DNA of 64,000 nt, from NCBI GenBank assembly GCA_947623455.1, contig OX392530.1, positions 126,501 to 190,500 of the forward strand. Reading direction: 5' to 3'. This DNA is from Mimachlamys varia (lineage: Eukaryota > Mollusca > Bivalvia > Pectinida > Pectinidae). The first letter of the stretch is position 1, and the number at the start of each line of letters is the position of its first letter. A program made the translations under genes and the position numbers. The notes under the pieces were generated by a model. It searched no databases. It saw only the letters and a program-made list of their open reading frames with translations, and was not told the DNA's origin. Shown here in pieces: positions 55,240 through 64,000 of the stretch.

Positions 55240-55960
55240 CCACCGGCAATACATATTGACTTTTTAATACGTATATTCATAGCTTTTCTGGATTAAATTC
55301 CATGTCCCACTTGGACTCTCATGCTTCCAGGTTATTCAGATACTTTTGGAGCACATGATGATTCTGAAGACTGTTGAATGATAGGTATAGGGCTGTGCCA
55401 TCTGCGAATACCCTTACGCGTGATTTCATTTATTATAATATAAGCCAGAAATAAAGTTGGCCCGAGGACAGACCCTAGGGTACCATTGATGTGACGGGTA
55501 CAATGGTCGAATGTGTCACCTTCTACATTGTTTTTGCTACCTTGATTTTACAACAGCCTGTGCCTTTTTGAAATTGGAAATTACAGTACGATATACCCTG
55601 GTCCAGTTCGGTTGCTAATTCAAGTCATCGTTGCGCTGTGGTCTAATTACCTTTGTGATTATTTGGAACCCTAACCCAGCTTGCCTTGTTGTACACCAGG
55701 ACTTTGCGTAGTTTAACATTGATGAATTTGACTTGTATAGTTACCTTTGCATATACTAAATCATGATGAGACAATCCAAGGATGGTAGTTTCTCTGGTCA
55801 CGAGGGTGGGGTTGTTCGTAAGGAAAGAAATCTAGGTTGTTATTTTCTCTCTTTGGTTTCCTACAATCTTCACCAAGTTCTTAGCTTCCAAAATATTAGA
55901 GAAGTCTTGGTAGATGGGAATACTTACATTATGTACGTTACTTTGACAGTGGGGTGGTTG
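55240..55960 (-). pseudogene. decayed non-LTR retrotransposon, endonuclease and RT fragments
   Basis: On the minus strand, upstream part: FLTNNPTLVTRETTILGLSH then HDLVYAKVTI, the endonuclease C-terminal region. Downstream part: LGSVLGPTLFLAYI, then VRVFADGTALYLS, and NNLEA in other frames. The catalytic FADD motif is FADG here. Several frameshifts and stops; an old dead copy. Confidence 0.75.
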
Positions 55961-56142
55961 TTCTCCCAGGAACGTTTAGAATAATTGAAATCCAATATTA
56001 AAGTAGTATCCAAACGTGATTGTCCTTTTTTTAGTCACCATGGAAATCGATTTGGAAAACCTTATCATTTTACTTAAGTTCATAATAAGAGGAGATGGAT
56101 AATGGTTTGGATCCTGTAATTTCTAGTTTTAATTCATATACA

Positions 56143-57385
56143 ATAGGCCCAGAGAGCCTGTATCGCTCACCTAGATACATTGGTATCCAGGTAATTGTGG
56201 TAGAATATTATCCAAAAAGATCCCAAGGACAAGGATAGGCTGAAAGACCAATCCTTGAAGCATATCTGTATAAATTAAAAGTTTGGTAAATGGGTGAGTA
56301 TCTCAACTGTTTTCAAGTTCAACTAAGAAATTAGGTCCTCAGGGGTGTGGCCAGACCCTGACATCAGTTGCTAATATTACGATTGTGTTTGTCTCTTTAT
56401 GCCCAGCAACTGTATATAGTTTGGCGATCTCAACCATTTCAAAGTTGTGACACGGGGTTCAAGTCTGCAAGGGTGTGGCCATCGTCGGATACCCACGGTT
56501 GATCTCGCTTCACTAACTCATGAGCGAGTGAGTTAGCGAAGCGAGATCAACCGTGGGTATCCGACGATGGGGTGTGGCAGACCCTGGAATAAAATCTAAA
56601 CTCCTGATTGTGATTGTCTCTTCATGCCCAGCAATAATTGTATATATACATGTAGTTTTGGGGTGGGGATCTCAATCGCTCAAAAGTTATGACTCAAAAG
56701 TTAAGTCTTTTTGGCCCCACCCCTCAGGAGATCTGTAAAATTTTGAACCCTCTCACGATGTTTCCAAACAATTATGATTGATATCCAGTGAATAGTTATA
56801 AAAAAAAAGTTGCTAATAACACCAATATGATAAAAATTTATCCCCTTTGGGCCCCTACCATCAGCCCGGGCATGGGAACTCAGCCATGGCCCCGCCCCTC
56901 AGCCCCCTGGGAGCTCAGGCAAACTACAAGACTACCTAGGGATACTACCAGTGATATATATTTGGTATCGATTGCTTGGCTTCAGAGAAGAGGTTGCTTA
57001 AACCAATATAGCAACATAATTCAATAATTCTTTTTGGCCCCTCCCTACAGCCCCCTGCTGGAATCAGTTCCACCATTAGTACAATTTTGAATCCTGAGCA
57101 CCTAGGGATGCTTCCTGCCAAATAAGATTGATCTCCAATCAGTGGTTATGGAGAAGAAGTCGCATATGTTAATATACCTAAATAACCCGTTTTGGCCATG
57201 CCACTCAGCCCCTTGGTATCTAGGTAATCATGATAAAATATTTTCTTTTTGGCTCGCCCCTCAGCCCCCTAGGGGGTCAGTCGCTCCATTAGTACAAATT
57301 TGAATCCTGAGCACCCAAGGCCTTCCTGCCAAATAAGGCTGATTTCCTATCAGTGGTTATGGAGAAGAAGCCTTTTTGTTTTTCT
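56143..57385. mobile_element. pearl-like element with nested palindromic insertion
   Basis: Starts AGGCCCAGAGAGCCTGTATC and GCTCACCTAG. Internal units carry TTTTTGGCCCCACCCCTCAG and CAGCCCCCTAGGGGGTCAG. The palindrome at 56479-56570 is inserted in it. The right end is unclear. Confidence 0.5.
56479..56570. mobile_element. 92 bp palindromic insertion with 7-bp target duplication
   Basis: 42-bp arms with one mismatch (CCATCGTCGGATACCCACGG at the left end) around TGAGCGAG. Flanks are both GGTGTGG (56472-56478 and 56571-56577). Removing it restores the host repeat word GGGCGTGGCAGACCCTGG seen at about 59820. Confidence 0.9.
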
Positions 57386-57389
57386 GATC

Positions 57390-58035
57390 AGTCCGAAAAT
57401 TGAAAGGGCAAGCAAAACAAATCACCTGCAGAAACCTACATACAAAACTTGGGAATAATCAATCAAGACTAGTAATGATCAAGAAATAGTGATAACAAAC
57501 TATTACTCACAAATCAAAGTTGGCGTCTGTTGGTCATATTGTTTATCAGATCAGTCCAAAATTGGACCATGCACAACAAGGAACCAAGAGGAATCTACAT
57601 GTGAAATTTGAGAATGATCTATCCAGTACTTCTCAAGAAAATAGTATTAATAAACGATTACTCACAAAACCCAGCTGGCCGCCTGTTGGCCATATAGTTT
57701 ATCGGATTTGTCCGAAAATAAGATATGCAAAACTAGGCATCATGGGGAACCTACATATAAAATGTGAGAACAAGTCATCTAGTACTTCCCAAGAAATAGT
57801 GATAACAACTTATTACTCCCAAATCCAAGATGGCCACCTGTCAGCCATATTGTTTATCGCATCTGTCCGAAAATGAAGCAGGCACAACTAGGCACCAAGG
57901 GGAACCTTCATATAAAATTTGAGAATGATCCATCCAGTACTTCTACAGAAATATCGATAAAAAGATTTGTTTAAGGACCAATGATGTTGGACGCAGGGTG
58001 ATTTGAATAGCCCACCATCCAATGATGGGATAAAT
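57390..58035. mobile_element. pearl-like element with about 150 bp units
   Basis: Three to four diverged units related to the 14552-16171 core (CCAAGATGGCCACCTGTCAG, CACCAAGGGGAACC), ending GCAGGGTGATTTGAATAGCC and the hairpin CCACCATCCAATGATGGG. Confidence 0.6.
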
Positions 58036-58144
58036 TAAAACTGCTTCAGAGATAATCATCAATGTAAGTAATGTGTTCTCATTTTTTCCGGCATACTGTA
58101 CCTATTACTAAATTTAAAAGGTGCAGCATATGTGTGTGTTATGT

Positions 58145-58266
58145 CACGGGCGCTCGAATCTGGACCCCGCCCCCTTTACTAGCCAAATACTCTTATATAT
58201 CATATATATGATATATAAGAGTATTTGGCGAGTAAAGGGGGCGGGGTTCAGATTCGAGCGCCCGTG
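58145..58266. mobile_element. 122 bp loopless palindrome with 7-bp target duplication
   Basis: 61-bp arms with about two mismatches, ends CACGGGCGCTCGAATCTG and its complement, centre at the AT between 58205 and 58206. Flanks are both GTTATGT (58138-58144 and 58267-58273). Confidence 0.92.
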
Positions 58267-58273
58267 GTTATGT

Positions 58274-58890
58274 CATCTTCCATGAATCCTATAAGTGGAT
58301 TTGGTGATCCCTTGTAACTATGTACATATACAGCCTCTGACCTCCTCCGCCTGTCGGTAGTTGACAGATATCAATATTTCAAATGTCACCAACAAAGGCA
58401 AGTTGTTTAAGAACATTTATTTCTGAATACATATATCAATCAGTCATATTGAATGTGCATCTTGCTGTTTATCTTAACAAGCACAATTTTTGGGGGGGGT
58501 TTTTTGTGTTGGTAGGAGGTTATTGTCTGCGTCACTTCCCAGTTGTTCGGTAAGTTACATTAAATGTAACAGGCTCATTACTTGGTCCAAATGATGTGAA
58601 CTTTTACCTAAGATGGACCAAAATCATGTGATATGGTTGTAAGTCAGGAGTAACCACTATAAATACAATATTCAGCTTCAAAACTATTTCCAAATATCTT
58701 GCATATCATTGACAAACATTTTGTTGTTCTTTATCAACTCATCACTAGCAAAAGTAATTTACGATACAGGATTTCATTTTAGCATAATGGTTTTATGAAT
58801 ATGGACTATGAATCATAACTTAATCAATGTCTTCAAATGCATAGAGTCATTGGAGCTTTCAGCTGCTAGTATGAGATCACTGCAGGAAAA
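58274..58890. other. intergenic, nothing recognised
   Basis: A/T-rich, with a short G run near 58492-58499. No gene or repeat structure seen. Confidence 0.4.
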
Positions 58891-58896
58891 TGTGTT

Positions 58897-60255
58897 ATAA
58901 CAAGAGGCCCAGAGGGCCCGTATTGCTCACATGGATAAATTGGTATCTAGGTCATCATGGTAAAATATTTTTTAAAAAGATGCTATGGGAAGGGACAGAC
59001 CAAAAGAATTATCCTTTAAGTATATCTGTATACATTAAAGATTGGTTAATGGGTGGGTATCTCAACTCACTGTTTTCAATCTCAACTGAGAACCAAGGTC
59101 CCTAGGGCTGTGTCTGGACACTTACATCATGATAATATCATGATTGTGTTTGTTTCTGTATAGTTTTGGAGTGGGGTGTCTGCAAGGGCATGCCAGACCA
59201 AGGGTCAAATCTAAAATCATATTTGTGATCATCCCTTTATGCTCTGCAATTGTATATATACAGTTACGTGCCAAAAGTCTTTCAATTTCTTTTATTTTGC
59301 TATATATTCTTTGTATTTTCAACCTTTTTCAATGAATTTTCCTGACTTTGTTTATGGATGGATTTTGACAATTTTTTGTCATTTGGTACAGAAATATACA
59401 AGGTTTCCTCTCATAATATTTATTTAATTTTCCGTTGTGTATTTATGGAGCTACACAAAATTATCTACACTGCTAATTTCCATGTGACATCATTTCTCTA
59501 TATAACGTTACCAAAATGACGTCAAAATGGTGTCCAGAAAATTGGATGTTGTAAATAAATTAACATTTCTCTAGTAATACATAACGGAAAACAACTGAAA
59601 ATATTAAGAGATGAAACAGGAAACAATTCTCTATTAGTACACAAAATTTCATTAAAAATGATCTATAAACGAAGTTAGGAAAATTCATTGAAAAAAGTAG
59701 AAAATACAAAGAATATATGGAAAAATAAAAAAAATTGAAAGACTTTTGGCACGTCACTGTAGTTCGGGTTGGGGATCTCATCTGTTTAAAAGTTATGATT
59801 AAAGAGTCAAGTCTGCAAGGGCGTGGCAGACCCTGGGGTCAAATCTAAAATCACATTTGTGATCGTCTCTTTATGCTCAGCAATTGTATGTAGTTTTGGG
59901 GTGGGGATTTCAACTGTTTAAAAGTTCTATCAATATTGTCTCCTTTTTGAACCACCCCTAAGGTCTCTGGTGGTGGGGGTCAGCCCCATCATTTGTACAA
60001 ATTTGAATCCCAGCCACCAAGGAATGCTGCCACTAAAATATGAATGTCATACATAACTTAGTTTCAGAGAATAAGTCGTTAATATGAATATTGCTAAATG
60101 GACTCCTTTTGCCTCTGCTGGGGATCAGTCTCAGCATTTGTATAATTTAAATCCCTGCCACATAGGGACACTTCCTACCATAAATATTAAATTCTGATCA
60201 GTGGTTATGAAGAAGTCAATTGTTGACAGACGCCAGACGCCACGGTATGGCATAA
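58897..60255. mobile_element. pearl-like element with nested Tc1-type MITE
   Basis: Starts CAAGAGGCCCAGAGGGCC and ends near CCACGGTATGGCATAAGC. Internal units with GATCGTCTCTTTATGCTCAG. The host word CAATTGTATGTAGTTTTGGG is interrupted by the MITE. Confidence 0.6.
59261..59759. mobile_element. Tc1-type MITE, 499 bp, with TA target duplication
   Basis: Inverted repeats of about 100 bp: CAGTTACGTGCCAAAAGTCT at the left and AGACTTTTGGCACGTCACTG at the right, flanked by TA (59259-59260 and 59760-59761). The CAGT start and TA target are those of Tc1-like elements. No transposase. Confidence 0.93.
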
Positions 60256-60590
60256 GCTATTAAGCTGATGCTTCTTATTAATGTCAGTATCCTTCTTCTG
60301 CAGTGCATACTGGAAACATGATGTATAAAATTGACATAAGATAAAATAATGAATTGTTATCACATAACAATATACACTTTGATGTATTGGTTTGATGTAC
60401 ACATGTATTGGTAAAATATATATATATATATATTTCTAAAATACAAATTTAACACAATATAATGTTCAATTTTCAAACAAAATTTAGTTTTCAATTAAAA
60501 AATATTTTCATTATTTCTAAATTTTCTGGTCAAGAAAATCATTGAACATAAACTATGTAGATTAAATTATGGACCACTAACACAAAGTCT
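60256..60590. other. intergenic A/T-rich sequence
   Basis: Contains a short TA microsatellite at about 60417-60432. No gene seen. Confidence 0.4.
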
Positions 60591-60593
60591 AGC

Positions 60594-61606
60594 AAGAGGC
60601 GCATAGGCCTTAAAGATCACCTGAGTTGATATACTCGTACCAATAACCTTTGTTGTTGCGTCTTACACTAAAATTATCATTAACCCCAGCCAAGTATGAA
60701 CTATAAAACTTGATAAGTCAGCAAGGGCCCCTTTTAAGTCTATATAATCTCCCAAAATCATCAATCCTTGGAGTTTTAATTTGGACCAAATGGCCAAACC
60801 AAGTTACTTTGATCTTTGTTCAACATACTTCGCAAAGTGAAAAGATGCAAATGTTTTCCTTTACTTTTGAACTAGTGACTGAGACCTATTTGCCTTTGAC
60901 TTTTGGTCAGTTGACTCTGTGTTCAATTCCTAATAATTCATAATGTCCTAACAAAACACGTGACCTTTACATTTCATCCAACACCTTGACACTTTGTCAT
61001 TTATCATAAAATCAGTGAAAAGCTACAAAATTTGACCTTGAACTTTGACACAGTCACCTTGACCTCGAATCTTGGTATTTGAGCTCAGTAGGCATCTTGG
61101 TGAACTGATCAACCTCTTTCATGGGAAGTCTAGGAGTCATGAAATTAATAATAATTGTGATAAAGCATGTTAAAATCTTTTCATCTGTGAAAAGTATTTG
61201 ATTAAGAAGAAGATTTTTGAAACTTTAACCACAAGTTAATTTGACCTTTTTGGCCCCCTCCCTCAAGCCCCAAGAAGGTTAGGACTAGATAATTTACAAT
61301 TTAAGTACATCTTCGGCCTGGGAAGGTGCCTTTCCTATTTCATTGATATTGCTTCGGGGGGTTTTAAGAAGTTAAAAATGTAAATTGTTTACAAATGGAC
61401 GATGCATGACTATGGACAAAAGACAATTAGAATACGTCACTTCGACTCAGGTGACCTAAAAATACATCACTTTGTCAGTCTTCAATATTGATCCAATGAC
61501 ATACATTTTTTTTGAAAATGAAAATTGTTTAGACGGATGGGGCATGACTATGAACAAAAGACAATTAGAATAGGTCACTTGAGACTTCGTCTCACTGGTG
61601 ATCTAA
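60594..61606. mobile_element. pearl-like element with duplicated 3' tail
   Basis: Starts CAAGAGGCGCATAGGCCTTA and GATCACCTGAG; ends ACTCAGGTGACCTAA at about 61457. A second tail, ending TCTCACTGGTGATCTAAAAA near 61606, follows. Internal words TTTGACCTTGAACTTTGA and CTTTTGGTCAGTTGAC match the intron 9 complex. Confidence 0.55.
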
Positions 61607-61998
61607 AAATACATCACTCTGACAGTCTTGAATATTGATCCAACAACATATAATTTTTTCACAATGGTAAAATATGTTATAGATCATCAATCATGCTATC
61701 ATCCTAAATAACCACACTTGGTAATCATCTGATGATCAATAGTAACAGTTATTGTAAAGCAACTTTCTCTGTTGGTTATAACATGAAGTTATCCTTCAAT
61801 ACAGAAGCAAACTGTTGTGTTTAAAATAAGTTCATTCTTAAAACATATAAATGATCATAATTTTTATATCTCATTTTTGAAAAGATACATCACACAATGA
61901 ACTGCATAAAAATAATTCTTTCTCACATTTTAGTACATACATAGTATATGCTTTGAGCTCCAGATCCATTCACATCAAACTTCTGTTTCAACAATACA
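61607..61998. other. intergenic, nothing recognised
   Basis: A/T-rich sequence without visible features. Confidence 0.4.
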
Positions 61999-63560
61999 CA
62001 CAAGAGGCCCAAAGGGGCTGTATCATTCATCTGGATCAGTTGTACCTTATATAACAAACATGGAGGAGGGGGGTTCAATCTAATCAAACTGACTGTTAGG
62101 GGCCAAGAGCCATCATTTCTTCAACATTGGATCCCCTACCCCTAAGGTTACAGAACAAGGACCCGTAGGCCTTACTCAAATTGTATATACTTGTACCTAT
62201 ATAGCTTTTGTTGTCCTAACACCAAAATTATCAAGAACACCGACAGATCAGAATAGTAAGACATGAGGCCCATGGGTCTTAACCGTCATCTGTCTATAAA
62301 GATGGATCACCTATATAATGTTGTATAGGTTATTGCAGTTATTTAAAGATATTAACACATTTGACCCCTGTAAACTTGTAAGAGGGTCTGTGAACTTGTA
62401 AGAGGGTCATGATCAATGAAAAAGCTTAGTACATGTATCCATTCATCCCAGCATACTGCTTGAAACAAATCAGTATCTTAGTCTTTTCTTGATTGAGAAG
62501 ATGTTTCTGGAAGATTTTCATACATTTGACCCCTGTGACATTGAAAGTGGGTTAAGGTCATTCATTTGAACAAACTTGGTAGCCCTTCATCACGGCATGC
62601 TTCGGCCCAATATTAGTCGGCCTGTATTAGTGGGTCTTTTGGTTATGGAGAAGCTGTTTAATATCTTGACCCCAGACAACAGATGATGGAAGACCGGACA
62701 ATATCCTAGGTGTTCAAATTCTGTCAAAATCTTTGGTGTTTATAAGAAGGTGTAGGGATTTATAGAAAAAGCTGGCAGACGGAGGAGTGCCATGGTATGC
62801 CATTATTATATATAACCTCAACATGGTCCCATGGACAAAATTACAAAGGGAGTTACACTGATGGTGTCTTTAAATGCATTGTTGCAAGCACTCCGATATA
62901 CATGCAAACATATTTTAAAATGAACTGGACACAGGTTTTGCAAAAGAACAATTGATACATAGAGTCTGAATAGCACTTCACTGTTTCTAAATTTTAAAGC
63001 TTTTGTGAACAACAAATTTCAACTGAAACTTATTGGGTGAAAATATGTGAACAGTCACTTAATATTTTTTTTTCGCTGATACTTATAATTATTGGGTGAT
63101 AATTTGTTGTTAACCCTAACCCAAAACTTGGTAGACTTTCATCCCATCATGCTACATAAACTATATCAGCACCCTAGGCTTTTAAGTTATTGAGAAGTGT
63201 AAAGGATCTTTAACCCATTTTACCCCTGTGACCTGGAAAGTAAGCAAAGTTTGTTCATTTGAACAAACATGGTAGCCCTTCATCCCAAAATGCCATCAGC
63301 AAAATATAAGTACCCTGGGCCTGTTAAATATTAAGAATAAGTTGTTTTAAGATCTTTAAAACACATTCGACCATTGTGACCTTGAAAGTGTGTCCAGATC
63401 ATTCATTTGGACAACCTTGGTAGCCCTTCATTCCAGCATTCATACTAGCAGATAAATATCAGTACCATGGGCTTATACACACGGCATACATCGGATGGCG
63501 ACTGACGAAGCACAATGGCTAAAGGTCATTCTGACCCTTTGGGTAAGATATCCAAATAAT
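61999..63560. mobile_element. several adjacent, truncated pearl-like elements
   Basis: Starts CAAGAGGCCCAAAGGGGCTG (62001) and ATGAGGCCCATGGGTCTTAA (62265). Diverged 145 bp-type units follow (TTGAACAAACTTGGTAGCCC, TTTGACCCCTGTGAC). The end hairpin TTCTGACCCTTTGGGTAAGA lies near 63530-63550. Confidence 0.55.
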
Positions 63561-63688
63561 TAATCCAAATCTAACAACTTATGGCTTTTAAATAATAAAG
63601 TTTGTTTAAATATTTAAATAAAATGATACGTTTGCTGAAAAGGCAGACTTTTACAATGTTATATAATAGATGATTTTATACATTGCCC

Positions 63689-64000
63689 TTACTCCATTGC
63701 TGCTGAGCACATGCCAGTACTTGATGTACACGTTTCTTCTTTAACCTCTGTAGCTACAGAGCTACAGACATCTAAGGACCCTGGATCATTTACAATTTGT
63801 TCACTCACTTTCACACACTCACTGACAATATCACTTCCATTACAGACATGGCTTTCTCTATCTTTGTTAATAGATTGATTTTCTGATGAACCACATGCTT
63901 CACTATTCATATCATTATTGTTCAGAGAGCAACATGCTTCATTTTTCATGTCATTATTGTCCAATGAACTACACTCTTCACTTTTCCTGTCATTATTGTC
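63689..64000 (-). CDS. 3' coding end of an unrecognised gene, cut by the window edge
   Basis: An open minus-strand frame enters from the right edge and runs 103 codons to TAA at 63689-63691. It carries three imperfect 13-residue repeats of the type DNNDMKNEACCSL, then a Ser/Glu/Val-rich stretch ending MCSAAME. Acidic, Cys-containing and low complexity. No domain recognised, so the function is not assigned. The frame and biased composition make a real terminal exon more likely than chance, but no splice acceptor is visible inside the window. Confidence 0.5.
   Translation of the reverse strand, partial: DNNDRKSEECSSLDNNDMKNEACCSLNNNDMNSEACGSSENQSINKDRESHVCNGSDIVSECVKVSEQIVNDPGSLDVCSSVATEVKEETCTSSTGMCSAAME

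Overview
The window looks like nuclear DNA of a marine invertebrate, most likely a bivalve mollusc. It has GT-AG introns, very high tandem-repeat content, many copies of a bivalve-type non-autonomous element (start like CAAGAGGCCC, hairpin end, 145-150 bp internal tandem cores), a mariner and decayed LINE fragments. The species cannot be named from the sequence alone.

One large gene explains most of the window. On the minus strand, 17 exons between 52194 and 2352 join in frame, with every intron GT-AG and every phase matching, into a 1000-residue protein. It is a eukaryotic DUF389-family multi-pass membrane protein (function unknown): a long disordered acidic N-terminal region, a small ferredoxin-like segment, the DUF389 transmembrane core (about residues 465-640 plus a last helix at 707-733), a sequon-rich loop, and a basic cytoplasmic-type tail. 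A second minus-strand gene enters from the right edge, and only its 3' coding end (63689-64000) is visible.

The striking feature is that at least six exon-intron junctions of this gene have been amplified into minisatellites. Exons 8, 11, 12 and 15 each run straight into an array whose unit contains the exon tail plus the splice donor (GTATGT, GTGAGT, GTAGGT, GTGAGT). Exon 7 is followed by an array of the same origin whose donors have all lost GT. Exon 9 is preceded by an array of its own acceptor and exon start. Intron 8 therefore has about 44 donor copies at its 5' end and about 11 acceptor copies at its 3' end.

Layout, left to right: 1-2340 is downstream of the gene with two minisatellites, one starting just after the stop codon. 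2352-11342 holds the last two exons, with an intron carrying a 1.95 kb AGAACY hexamer array, a Mutator-like foldback element and a hAT-like element. 11343-27148 holds exons 15 to 10 with the donor arrays of exons 15, 12 and 11. 27149-42782 holds exons 9 and 8, nested pearl/Helentron-like elements with 145 bp core arrays, and the acceptor array. 42783-52194 holds exons 7 to 1 and a broken mariner. 52195-63688 is intergenic: promoter region, palindromic insertions with 7-bp target duplications, LINE remnants, a Tc1-type MITE and many more pearl-like elements.
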